64,000 bases of DNA, taken from NCBI RefSeq assembly GCF_900239945.1, contig NZ_LT993738.1:744001-808000 (forward strand), in the 5' to 3' direction. This DNA comes from Chlamydia serpentis (lineage in GTDB: Bacteria > Chlamydiota > Chlamydiia > Chlamydiales > Chlamydiaceae). Numbering within the stretch: the stretch's first letter is position 1; the number at the start of each line of letters is the position of its first letter. Below the pieces are notes generated by a model. The model saw only the letters and a list, made by a program, of their open reading frames with translations, was not told where the DNA came from and ran no database searches. This document shows positions 46,332 through 55,493 of the stretch, one piece after another. A program made the position numbers and the translations under genes.

Positions 46332-47600
46332 TTAAAATGCTGAAATTATGCCAAGATCGAACTTTCTAAAAGTGAAGTCGTTCCCTAACTTACTGTTTGC
46401 AGGTTTTGAGTAAGCCGCATAAGCTCTGAAAGATAAAGAATCTGTAATCCCATACATATATAAAAAAGAAGATCCTTTATAATTCGTAAAACCATTAGCC
46501 TCTTTAGGATCATAATTAGCCGCAATAGCCTGGGCAAACCAAAACTTCAATAAGTTACCACGACCGATGCCAGAAACGTCTATTTCTGGAACTGATAATG
46601 CCTGAACATATTCATAGCGTATTGTTGCTGACCAATCTCCAGCTTTTCTAAGTCCCCCTAAAGTTCCGCCAACAAACCAAGCAATGTTTTCCTTTTTATT
46701 TAAAGTTGTTTTAGTAGCCTTGGCCAAAGCGTTTGTCAAAACTGCTCCATAAAGATAGAGAGGTTTTTTCTTTCCATTTATCCAAGGGATCTGACTATGT
46801 TTTCCCACTAACCATTGCCACACCAAGTACTTATATTTCATAGTATTTGTGACAGCTTTTTCTGTTGATGAAGTTTCAACCGGAGTAAAGGTATTCCAGT
46901 CAACAACACTACACTTTACAAAAAACTGTTTGGGTAAACGATTTACAATTCCCTCTACAACCCAAGCATAGTGTTTTTTAGCCATGTTCACAACAAAAGG
47001 GCCTCCATGAACAATCACTTGATAAGGGTAATTCGCAGAAAGTTGACGTGTCCAATATAAATGCACTCCATCAAAGTTAGTTTGGAATTCCACCTCTGAC
47101 TCAAAAAGATCTCCTAAACTAGATCGTCCGACTTCTACAAAAAAATCTGTACGAGTATCAGGATTCTTATACAAACGGTATCCTAGAAACGCTCTGTTAA
47201 TATCAACACCAGCTGCAGTTTGTTCTCCTCCTGCAACTGCCATCCAATTCATCTTAGAAGATAGCCAATTCCTTTCAGCTCGATAATCAATATAAAGATA
47301 AAATTCGCTACGATAACGATTTACTGGTAAAGGATTGTACTTATCTTCCTTTGAAGGACGCTTTATATCCTCTCTAGAATACAACCATCGAGCTCTTACA
47401 TCTCCAGCTATTCTTAAAACGCCATCTTGCTTTCGCGTTTCTACAAAGCCCCGTTTACTTAGGTATTCTTTTACTTCATCTAGAGTTGTATAGGATAGAT
47501 TTTTTCCTTTTTGTTCAGAGATAGGAAGTTCAGCATAGCCTAAATTTGTCAGCGCTAGCAGCACCACACTCCCTAACCATTGATATACCTGTCTTTTCAT
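46332..47600 (-). CDS. Probable outer-membrane beta-barrel (porin-like) protein, CT623 family
   Basis: 422 residues. The signal peptide MKRQVYQWLGSVVLLALTNL ends at GYA-ELPIS. The body has many alternating strands (RSEFYLYIDYRAERNWLSSK, DWSATIRYEYVQALSVPEID) and the C-terminus is FRKFDLGIISAF with a terminal Phe, the barrel-assembly signal. N-terminal ISEQKGKNLSYTTLDEVKEY forms a small helical domain. It resembles the porin-like CT623 protein, next to CT622 in C. trachomatis. Substrate is unknown. Confidence 0.78.
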   Translation of the reverse strand: MKRQVYQWLGSVVLLALTNLGYAELPISEQKGKNLSYTTLDEVKEYLSKRGFVETRKQDGVLRIAGDVRARWLYSREDIKRPSKEDKYNPLPVNRYRSEFYLYIDYRAERNWLSSKMNWMAVAGGEQTAAGVDINRAFLGYRLYKNPDTRTDFFVEVGRSSLGDLFESEVEFQTNFDGVHLYWTRQLSANYPYQVIVHGGPFVVNMAKKHYAWVVEGIVNRLPKQFFVKCSVVDWNTFTPVETSSTEKAVTNTMKYKYLVWQWLVGKHSQIPWINGKKKPLYLYGAVLTNALAKATKTTLNKKENIAWFVGGTLGGLRKAGDWSATIRYEYVQALSVPEIDVSGIGRGNLLKFWFAQAIAANYDPKEANGFTNYKGSSFLYMYGITDSLSFRAYAAYSKPANSKLGNDFTFRKFDLGIISAF

Positions 47601-47687
47601 AGTATCCTTAGTATCAATATTAAGTATAGAAACAGAAGACCACGCAAGCTATCAAAATCTAAAGCCAAAAGGAAAGGAGCTAACGAA

Positions 47688-49331
47688 TTAATTCTGATTA
47701 TCTTGCATTAAGTGTTGTCTTTGTAAAAGACCACGTTGTCCACGCCAGTATTCAAAAGAAGTCAAATTAATAAGATCTTCTACTCGAAGTAGTTTTGCAA
47801 AACCAAACAAAAAAGCCAAGAAAATGAAGCTCTCAGATAAAAAAGCTACAGCCTGAGCAAATATCGATGATAATGGCCAAGCAAGCGGTGTGAGGGGGGT
47901 TAAAAAGATGACGTATGTAGTTCGTGTGAGAAAATTTAAACCTAAAGTAATCATACAGGCAAGTATTGTGGTTCCCATAACTTTCGTAGACCGTCGTATG
48001 CTTTCCCAAAGTAGTTTAGAATACATGGGAAGCCTTTTGGAGGAATAATACCAGAGGAAGTATAGCTGTACCCAGGCAGTTATTGAAGTAGCATAGGAAA
48101 TGCCTGAAACATCTTTTAAGATCCACCGACCTAAAATTAAACTTAGAACAATGTTCGCCAGGGCGGTGCCAATACCTATAAACAGTGGCACTGTATAATG
48201 TCGTTGGGCATAAAAAAGAACCGATACTAAAGGAGCTAAAGCCATAGGAATAATACTTGGACTGTAGCCTCGAAGCACACGAACAATGGCATACACAGCA
48301 CTTTGAGGGAACAAACCATGTTCATAAAGAACCCGAACTCCAGGCAAAGCTAAAAGCAACAGACCCGCTGTCATAATAATCATTACAGAAATAGTCAGGT
48401 TAAGAACAAACTTCATAAGTTCTAATCCCCGGTCGTGATCTTCTCGTTGTACACAACGAGAAATTGCAGGTAAAAGAACAGTAAACACGCCAAAACCAAA
48501 TAGATGTATAGGCAACTGATAAATCTTTAAAGAATACATTAAATATAATGGTCCTATTTCGTGAACATATCTTGCTAAGCAGATATCAGAAAGTAAATTG
48601 AGTTGAAATATGCTTGAGGTCAGAATTCCTAAGGATAAAGGAGCAAGTAAAGCTCTAACACTATCGTGTTCTTTAGGAGGAGTTTTAGCACTTAATAAAA
48701 ATTTCCACACTCCAGGGACAGTGATTAACCACTCCAAGAAAAAACCAACAACTAAAGCTACTGATAAACCAATAATACGCTCTCTTGAGTCTGAATGACG
48801 AGCAGCTATAACAAAGAAAATCCAAATGATGTTTACAACAACAGGAGCTAATCCGACACCAAAAAATTTGTTTTCACAGTGCAGTAAAGCCCCATTTACG
48901 TTATACATCATTAAGAAAATTCCACAAGGCAGGAGTATCATAGTAATAAGAATAATATCGTAAGATCCTCCTTCAACATACTGAAGCACAACCCCTAAAA
49001 TTAACTCAACAAGTAGCGTAAATAAGATAGCGCAGCCTTTAATCAATCTAGAAAAGCGTCGGAAAAAGAACGCGGCACGATCTATACTTTGAGCACGAAG
49101 AAATTCAAAATAAGGAATGAAGGCCTGTTCCAAAATCAGCCCCCCTAAAATTTTTCTTAAGAAAAATACCGTTCGGAAACCCAGCCAAAAAGCAGCCACA
49201 ATAGGGTCTGCTCCAAAATAGGTGGCCATTGTAATTTCTCGAAATATTCCCGTAACACGACTACAGAAAGTTCCAGATAAAATGTTAAAAATTGAGCGGG
49301 CTACGGAAACTTCACTGTCTTTTCTACTCAT
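47688..49331 (-). CDS. murJ: MurJ/MviN, lipid II flippase
   Basis: 547 residues with about 13-14 membrane helices (for example ILLPCGIFLMMYNVNGALLH, GIGTALANIVLSLILGRWIL). The N-terminal SIFNILSGTFCSRVTGIFRE and GADPIVAAFWLGFR segments match the MurJ family of MOP exporters, which flips lipid II across the inner membrane. It works with pbp2 (4.1 kb) and mreC (61.7 kb), consistent with septal peptidoglycan synthesis in chlamydiae. Confidence 0.93.
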   Translation of the reverse strand: MSRKDSEVSVARSIFNILSGTFCSRVTGIFREITMATYFGADPIVAAFWLGFRTVFFLRKILGGLILEQAFIPYFEFLRAQSIDRAAFFFRRFSRLIKGCAILFTLLVELILGVVLQYVEGGSYDIILITMILLPCGIFLMMYNVNGALLHCENKFFGVGLAPVVVNIIWIFFVIAARHSDSRERIIGLSVALVVGFFLEWLITVPGVWKFLLSAKTPPKEHDSVRALLAPLSLGILTSSIFQLNLLSDICLARYVHEIGPLYLMYSLKIYQLPIHLFGFGVFTVLLPAISRCVQREDHDRGLELMKFVLNLTISVMIIMTAGLLLLALPGVRVLYEHGLFPQSAVYAIVRVLRGYSPSIIPMALAPLVSVLFYAQRHYTVPLFIGIGTALANIVLSLILGRWILKDVSGISYATSITAWVQLYFLWYYSSKRLPMYSKLLWESIRRSTKVMGTTILACMITLGLNFLTRTTYVIFLTPLTPLAWPLSSIFAQAVAFLSESFIFLAFLFGFAKLLRVEDLINLTSFEYWRGQRGLLQRQHLMQDNQN

Positions 49332-49842
49332 TAAGCTCTCTTTCCTTTTATCCTTATGTTCTATTTATAACTCTCATTTGAAAATTATTACGACTTGTTC
49401 TTAGATTTTGATATATGGTTGTTAAGAACAATGGCATTTTTTCAACAACACTATTTCAATAATCAAAATTGTAAAAAAGTTGCTCTAAGCAAATAGGAGG
49501 TCTTCAAAAAGACTTAAATTTCACATTAACAAGATGTACATTTTCATAATTTTTACGATGTCCACTATAACTTTAGTAGTTTTTTCTATATAGAACTGAT
49601 ATTTTTCTTCTTATTAAACAAAGATTTTACAAAAGTTTTTGGAATGATTCTTTAAAATATATTTTTCTATGTCATAACCAGACTATAGATTTCATTCTCT
49701 CCAAAAAACAAGAGAAGCAAACGATCTATTTACAAAACATGATATGCTTTTACTAAACTTTAATCGAATTGCAAAATCCTAAAAATTAAAATCACAATAA
49801 AGCAGAAATATTTCTTATTAAAATAAAGAACTTTAAGAAAAA
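49332..49842. other. Divergent intergenic region between murJ and nfo
   Basis: 511 AT-rich bases without a supported gene. It must hold the murJ and nfo promoters. Several runs of T and A occur, but I see no distinct motif or stem. Confidence 0.5.
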
Positions 49843-50739
49843 ATGACACAAGATATTATGAAAATACTTCCTCCCCCTAACGACCTTTTACTAGGTGCAC
49901 ACACCTCTATTGCTGGAGGACTTAAAAATGCCATTTATGAAGGCCGAGATATCGGAGCTTCTACAGTTCAAATTTTTACTGCAAATCAAAGACAATGGCA
50001 GAGACGTACTCTACAAGAAGAAACTGTGACTGATTTTAAAAAAGCACTTAAAGAAACCCATCTTTCCTATATTATGAGTCATGCAGGATACTTAATTAAC
50101 CCTGGGGCGCCCGATCCTATAATTCTGGAGAAAAGTCGTATTGGTATTTATCAGGAAATTACTGATTGTATTACTTTAGGAATCTCTTTCGTTAATTTTC
50201 ATCCCGGGGCCGCTCTTAAGAGTTCTCAAGAAGATTGTCTTGATAAAATTATTCAAAGCTTTAGCTTGTCTGCTTCTTTATTTGATAATTCGCCTCCTCT
50301 TGTTGTCTTACTAGAAACTACAGCAGGACAAGGAAGTTTAATTGGCAGTACTTTTCAAGAACTAGGTTATCTTGTTCAAAATCTTAAGCATAAAATTCCC
50401 ATTGGCGTATGTATAGATACATGTCATATTTTTGCTGCGGGTTATGATATCACTTCACAAAAGGGATGGCGAAATGTTCTTGAAGAATTTGATAAATACG
50501 TAGGTCTATCGTATTTACGCGCTTTTCATCTCAATGACTCTATGTTTCCATTAGGACAAAATAAAGATCGTCACGCGCCTATTGGGAAAGGCTACATAGG
50601 GAAGGAATCTTTTAAATTTCTAATGACAAATGAACAAACTAAAAAAATTCCTAAATATTTAGAAACTCCTGGAGGTCCTGAAAACTGGCAAAAAGAAATT
50701 CGAGAACTTTTGGAACTTTCAAAAAATCACAATCAATAA
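49843..50739 (+). CDS. nfo: Endonuclease IV (AP endonuclease)
   Basis: 298-residue zinc-dependent enzyme that cuts at abasic sites in base-excision repair. Metal-site motifs are present: [79 protein letters not shown], and the C-terminal [12 protein letters not shown] second in-frame ATG at 49858 (MKILPPPND) could be the start; neither has a strong ribosome site. Length is near the family mean (about 285). Confidence 0.95.
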   Translation: MTQDIMKILPPPNDLLLGAHTSIAGGLKNAIYEGRDIGASTVQIFTANQRQWQRRTLQEETVTDFKKALKETHLSYIMSHAGYLINPGAPDPIILEKSRIGIYQEITDCITLGISFVNFHPGAALKSSQEDCLDKIIQSFSLSASLFDNSPPLVVLLETTAGQGSLIGSTFQELGYLVQNLKHKIPIGVCIDTCHIFAAGYDITSQKGWRNVLEEFDKYVGLSYLRAFHLNDSMFPLGQNKDRHAPIGKGYIGKESFKFLMTNEQTKKIPKYLETPGGPENWQKEIRELLELSKNHNQ

Positions 50740-50796
50740 TTTGGTTATCTTCGCAGTTAAAAACTGCTATTTTTTAACCAAAAAAACTTCAGAAAA

Positions 50797-50826
50797 AAAA
50801 CGCCGTCCTTGTTAGAACGGCGTTTT
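50797..50826. terminator. Bidirectional terminator between nfo and rpsD
   Basis: AAAACGCCGT and ACGGCGTTTT form a 10-bp stem around a 10-base loop. It has an A-run on one side and a T-run on the other, so it can end both convergent transcripts. Confidence 0.9.
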
Positions 50827-50852
50827 CTGAAAGAATTTCTTAATAATCGCAA

Positions 50853-51482
50853 TTAGGTTCTGTGAGACAGAAATTCACAAACTACAGAAATATTAATAGG
50901 TAAAGGCAATTGAGCCTCTATTTGATCTTGCTCAGGTGATATAAGCAGTTCTCCTTTGAAACTTGCCTTATCTAAAGAAATATAAGAAGGCAGAGAGCTT
51001 TCGTCCTTACTTTCTAGGGCATTTTTCACAGATTGTAGTCGTTTTGATTTTTCATTTAGAGAAACTTGCATGCCAGGACGGAGGAAAAACGAGCGTCTGT
51101 CTACTCTTCGCCCATTGACTAATACATGACCATGGGAAACAAGTTGTTGAGCAGCAAAAATTGTTTTTGCAAATCCCATACGATAGACCATATTATCAAG
51201 ACGACACTCAAATCTTTCCAAGAACATCTGAGCAATATTTCCCTGCTTATGTACAACTTCTTTGAAAGCTTTAACTAACTGCTTTTCCATGATCATTCCA
51301 TAGCAAGCCTTAAGCTTCTGTTTTTCTTCGAGCTGGAGTCCATAGTCAGACTTTTTCTTTCTCTGCATACCATGCTGACCTGGAGGGTGAGGCTTCTTTA
51401 ACAAAGGATTTCGGCTTCTGCCAAAGATGTTCGCACCAAAACGCCGTGCCACTCTATTTTTAGGGCCACAATATCGAGCCAT
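50853..51482 (-). CDS. rpsD: 30S ribosomal protein S4
   Basis: 209-residue S4, which binds 16S rRNA early in 30S assembly. [20 protein letters not shown] at the start and the S4 RNA-binding domain [20 protein letters not shown] with [20 protein letters not shown] are typical. It stands alone here, outside a ribosomal operon. Confidence 0.97.
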   Translation of the reverse strand: MARYCGPKNRVARRFGANIFGRSRNPLLKKPHPPGQHGMQRKKKSDYGLQLEEKQKLKACYGMIMEKQLVKAFKEVVHKQGNIAQMFLERFECRLDNMVYRMGFAKTIFAAQQLVSHGHVLVNGRRVDRRSFFLRPGMQVSLNEKSKRLQSVKNALESKDESSLPSYISLDKASFKGELLISPEQDQIEAQLPLPINISVVCEFLSHRT

Positions 51483-51699
51483 GTATTTCAGTCCTTATAT
51501 TTAGTCCTTGGAAATCATCTTCGCCCCTCTGACTTCACTTAGGGACGTAGTTTTGGCACAAATGTACAAAGCCGAAAGCACAAGAACAATAAAAATAAAA
51601 CTCGCACTCATAACTTGACAAAATACCAAAGAGCATTTTAGTTCCAATGCCAATTTTCTACAATGCAATTATTTCTCAGATTATGTTAAAGTATTTATC

Positions 51700-52674
51700 A
51701 TGGAAAAGAAATATTATGCACTAGCCTATTACTATATTACTCGTGTGGATAATCCACATGAAGAAATTGCTTTACACAAAAAGTTTTTAGAGAACTTAGA
51801 TGTTTCTTGTCGTATTTATATTTCAGAGCAGGGTATCAACGGACAATTCAGTGGCTATAAACTTGATGCTGAACTCTATATGGATTGGCTTAAAAAACGT
51901 CCTGTTTTCTCAAAGATTAAGTTTAAAATCCATCATATTAAAGAAAATATCTTTCCAAGAATCACAGTAAAGTATCGTAAAGAACTTGCTGCTTTAGGTC
52001 GTGAAGTAGATCTCTCTCAGCAAGCTAAACATATTTCTCCTCAAGAATGGCATGAGAAATTACAAGAAAATCGTTGTCTTGTTTTAGATGTTAGAAACAA
52101 CTATGAGTGGAAAATCGGGCATTTTGACAATGCCACCTTACCTGACATTGAAACTTTCAAAGCATTCCCAGAATATGCTGAGCGTCTTGCTCAGGAATAC
52201 AATCCCGAAACGACTCCTATTATGATGTATTGTACAGGAGGAATTCGTTGTGAGCTTTACTCTCCAGTCTTATTAGAAAAAGGCTTTAAAGAAGTCTATC
52301 AACTTGACGGTGGTGTAATTGCTTATGGTCAACAAGTGGGGACAGGTAAGTGGTTAGGAAAGTTATTTGTTTTCGATGATCGCCTAGCTATTCCTATTGA
52401 TGAAAAAGATCAAAATGTGACTCCTATAGCAGAATGCTGTTTTTGTAAAATTGCTTGTGATTTTTATTACAATTGTGCCAATACCGACTGCAATTCTCTA
52501 TTTATCTGTTGTTCTGACTGTATTCACCCATATAAAGGCTGTTGCTCTCATGAATGCTCTCAAAGCCCACGGGTTCGCAAATTTGATAGTTCACGAGGAA
52601 ATAAACCGTTTCGACGTGCTCACCTGTGTGAAATTGGAGAAGATGAAAATTCTACAAGCTGTTGCCTACTATAA
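51700..52674 (+). CDS. trhO: TrhO/YceA, rhodanese-like tRNA uridine-34 hydroxylase
   Basis: 324-residue protein with an N-terminal alpha/beta domain (RIYISEQGINGQFSGYK) and a rhodanese domain whose active-site loop is CTGGIRCE (about residues 177-184). E. coli TrhO (YceA) makes 5-hydroxyuridine at tRNA position 34. The C-terminus carries a Cys-rich tail (CCFCKIACDFYYNCANTDC and more) with about 16 cysteines, a probable zinc site found in longer YceA proteins. Confidence 0.93.
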   Translation: MEKKYYALAYYYITRVDNPHEEIALHKKFLENLDVSCRIYISEQGINGQFSGYKLDAELYMDWLKKRPVFSKIKFKIHHIKENIFPRITVKYRKELAALGREVDLSQQAKHISPQEWHEKLQENRCLVLDVRNNYEWKIGHFDNATLPDIETFKAFPEYAERLAQEYNPETTPIMMYCTGGIRCELYSPVLLEKGFKEVYQLDGGVIAYGQQVGTGKWLGKLFVFDDRLAIPIDEKDQNVTPIAECCFCKIACDFYYNCANTDCNSLFICCSDCIHPYKGCCSHECSQSPRVRKFDSSRGNKPFRRAHLCEIGEDENSTSCCLL

Positions 52675-52719
52675 ATCTCTTCAACCTTTAAGACGTCCAA
52701 TGAGATTATTTTCAATAGG

Positions 52720-53373
52720 TCATTTGGCTATATCTATGTGCTCTTCTCTTTGTTCAATATAACTTTTAATATTCTGACATAGGATATTGACAACCACATC
52801 TCGTCGATAGTTTCCAGGTATAACGATGTCAGCGTATTCTCGAGTAGGTTCTATGTATTGATGATGCATGCGTTTCCCTATAGAAAGATAGCGGTTTATT
52901 ATTCTATCTACATTGGATCCCCGTTCTTTAATGTCTCGTATGAAACGTCGTAATATCCTTTCATCAGCGTCAGTATCTAAAAAAACCCTAATATCCATTA
53001 GATCTCGAAGAGTTTGATTTTCAAACACTAAAATGCCTTCAACAATGATAACCTTAGAAGGATATATTGTTTCGGTCTCTGTTTGAGATCGATTATTTGT
53101 AGTAAAATCATAAATTGGAGCACAGACAATCTGATTATTTTTTAGATGTTTTATATCGCGAATCAATAAATCATTATCAAATGCTTCTGGATGATCAAAA
53201 TTTAATTGTGAACGCTCTTCAAGCGTGAGATATGATACGTCTTTGTAGTAATTATCCTGGCTAATGACACTAACATCTTTGCCAAAAATTTTTTTAATAT
53301 TTCGGGTTAAAGTTGTTTTCCCTGCCCCAGAGCCTCCTGCTATTCCAATAACCATCATAAGCATGAACAACAT
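52720..53373 (-). CDS. udk: Uridine kinase
   Basis: 217-residue P-loop enzyme phosphorylating uridine and cytidine for salvage. Walker A GGSGAGKTT lies near residues 12-20, followed by SVISQDNYYKDVSYLTLEER and YDFTTNNRSQTE. I place the start at ATG 53373 because GGAG lies eight bases upstream; the frame stays open to 53412. It faces trhO convergently with 45 bases between. C. trachomatis lacks udk, so it points to the Chlamydophila side of the family. Confidence 0.93.
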   Translation of the reverse strand: MLFMLMMVIGIAGGSGAGKTTLTRNIKKIFGKDVSVISQDNYYKDVSYLTLEERSQLNFDHPEAFDNDLLIRDIKHLKNNQIVCAPIYDFTTNNRSQTETETIYPSKVIIVEGILVFENQTLRDLMDIRVFLDTDADERILRRFIRDIKERGSNVDRIINRYLSIGKRMHHQYIEPTREYADIVIPGNYRRDVVVNILCQNIKSYIEQREEHIDIAK

Positions 53374-53792
53374 AGCTTTTTCTCCATAATATCTTCGTTT
53401 AAAGCACAACACAACAAAATATAGTTGCGTACCGAAAATTTAGTGATTTAGTAAGATGAAAAAGAAAAAGGAATAAGCAGCTAGAAATCTTTAAATAAAT
53501 CAGAAAAATCAAAGACTTCCTATGTCAAGATATCTCTTATTTGAACAAAAAGAAAAGATCTTAAAAACGACTGTTCTGAAATAAACCATCTTGTAATTAA
53601 ATTCTCAGTTAAAGTCGGAGAAAACCGATCACTTCAACAGCAAAAGAATATCCCTCACATAAACAAACGGAGCAGCTTTATATACAAAACGTCAATTAGC
53701 GTACATAAAGATTTAAAAAGCGAAGCGCGATCATTTAGCCTCGCAAGATTATTGTCTTAGCTTCAATTTTTTATCTTTAATTAGGCTAAGCA
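53374..53792. other. Intergenic region between udk and the LplT-type gene
   Basis: 419 AT-rich bases between two leftward genes. No supported gene. TTAGCCT near 53735 and AGGCTAA near 53783 could pair with a loop of about 40 bases; this is weak. The region should hold the udk promoter. Confidence 0.45.
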
Positions 53793-55493
53793 CTACTCTG
53801 TGTAAGGAAAAGCTAGCGTATAAATAGTTCTTTTGTTTTCTTCTTTCTGCAAAAGTTCTATAAAACGCAGTTCTATGCCCTGTGCTTCTAGTGTCGAGAT
53901 AAACTTCTCCACACTATTTGATAACCCCAAGCATACAACACAGAGGTCTGGCAACTTTTTTAAAGCTGATTTTAAAGAATCTGCCTGTAAAATGGCCCAG
54001 GCATATTGAGATGCAGAATCATGAGTTGCTAAATCAGCAACCACTGTAGGAACACAGCAAGACAACAACCACGTTCTCCATCCTGGCACTAACTTTTGAT
54101 CTAAAATAATTACCTTAGTTCTTATTGTTTTAGTTACCATAGCTAAAACACGTCGTATTTCTCTATAACTCTGTACTTGAATAAAATAGCATTTACAAGT
54201 TGAGGACTGTTGCGTTTTTAAATAAGGACCCAGCTGTTTTTTTAAGATAATACCTAATAGTAGACGATAAATATGTTCTCTCCATATCCATAATGTCCAG
54301 ATAGACACAACAAAGACAAGCCATCCTACATAAAAGAAACTTTTTTCAGGAGATAGGCCTAGGCTACTTCCTAAAATTCGAATGACTCCGGCAGCCACTA
54401 ATACTCCAAAGAAGTCTAAGAAATTATTTGCTGCTAAAATTTGTCCTCTCTTATGTTCTGGACTCGCATATTGGACATAAGCATGTAAAGGAACTTGATA
54501 TACCCCTCCTAAGAACCCAAGAACAAATAAAAAAAACAAAACCATAACTATGGAACAAGCAAAAGCATAGAGCCCCATAAATACTAGAGCAAGACCAATA
54601 CAAGCTAGGGGAACGTAACCAACCTTAATATCTTTTCCAGAAATTTTTCCTGTAATGTATGAACCCATACCCACACCTAAAGCCACAATTGGAAACAGGT
54701 AGGCCCCATAATGTTTAGGATATTTTAAAGTAAATTCTACAAACGGTATAATCTCTAACTGTGTATAAGCACCTATCAATAAAAAGAAGGACCCTAAAAA
54801 AATTGATGCGGTCAAATAATGGATTGTCCGTGTTTCTTTTAAAATTTTCCATAAGTCATTGAATGTTGCAAAGGTAATCTTCTGCTTAACATTTTTCACA
54901 TTGCTAGGACGAATGCTAAAAGAAATTACGGTGCTAATGATAGAGACAACAACACAGAGTAATGTAGACCAAACATAACTATTTACATCAAGACGATGAG
55001 TCAAATCTACTAAAAGAGGAGCAAAGCAAGAGCCTAAAATACTTCCTGTATAACTAGCTGCGGTCATAATACCATTTGCTTGGGAGAGTTGTTCTGAAGG
55101 AAGCATCTCTGGAAGAATTCCTAGTTTGGCTGGTGCAAATACCGTAGTGTGACACGCCATTAGAATTAAAACTAAATAACCCCCAATTATAGATTGGATA
55201 AAGAAAAAGTAAGCACCCAGTACGGTACATAAAATTTCAATAAACCGAGTAGCCAAGATAATATTCCGTTTCTGAAAGCGATCTGCTAAACTTCCGGCCA
55301 ACGGAGCCAATAAAAGAAAGGGAAGCGCAAAAAAGAAACTTACACAAGACAAAATCTTTGCATTTTCTGTTAAAGTTTTGCCTTCCAATAGAAAAAAGGC
55401 TAAAAGAAATTTATATAAATTATCATTTATAATCGTCAGGAAATGAGTAATTACCAATGCCCTAAACGATTTTTTTTTAACCGAAACAGTCAT
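53793..55493 (-). CDS. LplT-type lysophospholipid transporter (MFS), with a C-terminal extension
   Basis: 566 residues. The first about 410 are a 12-helix MFS transporter: FLTIINDNLYKFLLAFFLLE, LAPLAGSLADRFQKRNIILA, QANGIMTAASYTGSILGSCF, and others match LplT (E. coli YgeD). About 150 soluble residues follow, with CKCYFIQVQSYREIRRVLAM, VKSALKKLPDLCVV-like strands and a C-terminal IYTLAFPYTE, not present in E. coli LplT (about 400 residues). In E. coli LplT works with the acyltransferase Aas. I start at ATG 55493; the frame opens at TTG 55505. Its start codon overlaps that of recC on the other strand by two bases. Confidence 0.87.
   Translation of the reverse strand: MTVSVKKKSFRALVITHFLTIINDNLYKFLLAFFLLEGKTLTENAKILSCVSFFFALPFLLLAPLAGSLADRFQKRNIILATRFIEILCTVLGAYFFFIQSIIGGYLVLILMACHTTVFAPAKLGILPEMLPSEQLSQANGIMTAASYTGSILGSCFAPLLVDLTHRLDVNSYVWSTLLCVVVSIISTVISFSIRPSNVKNVKQKITFATFNDLWKILKETRTIHYLTASIFLGSFFLLIGAYTQLEIIPFVEFTLKYPKHYGAYLFPIVALGVGMGSYITGKISGKDIKVGYVPLACIGLALVFMGLYAFACSIVMVLFFLFVLGFLGGVYQVPLHAYVQYASPEHKRGQILAANNFLDFFGVLVAAGVIRILGSSLGLSPEKSFFYVGWLVFVVSIWTLWIWREHIYRLLLGIILKKQLGPYLKTQQSSTCKCYFIQVQSYREIRRVLAMVTKTIRTKVIILDQKLVPGWRTWLLSCCVPTVVADLATHDSASQYAWAILQADSLKSALKKLPDLCVVCLGLSNSVEKFISTLEAQGIELRFIELLQKEENKRTIYTLAFPYTE

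Noticed and set aside
52451..52762. Plus-strand open frame of 103 codons in another frame of trhO and running past its end
   Set aside because: It overlaps the conserved Cys-rich tail of TrhO out of frame and also the end of udk; the translation lacks any domain.
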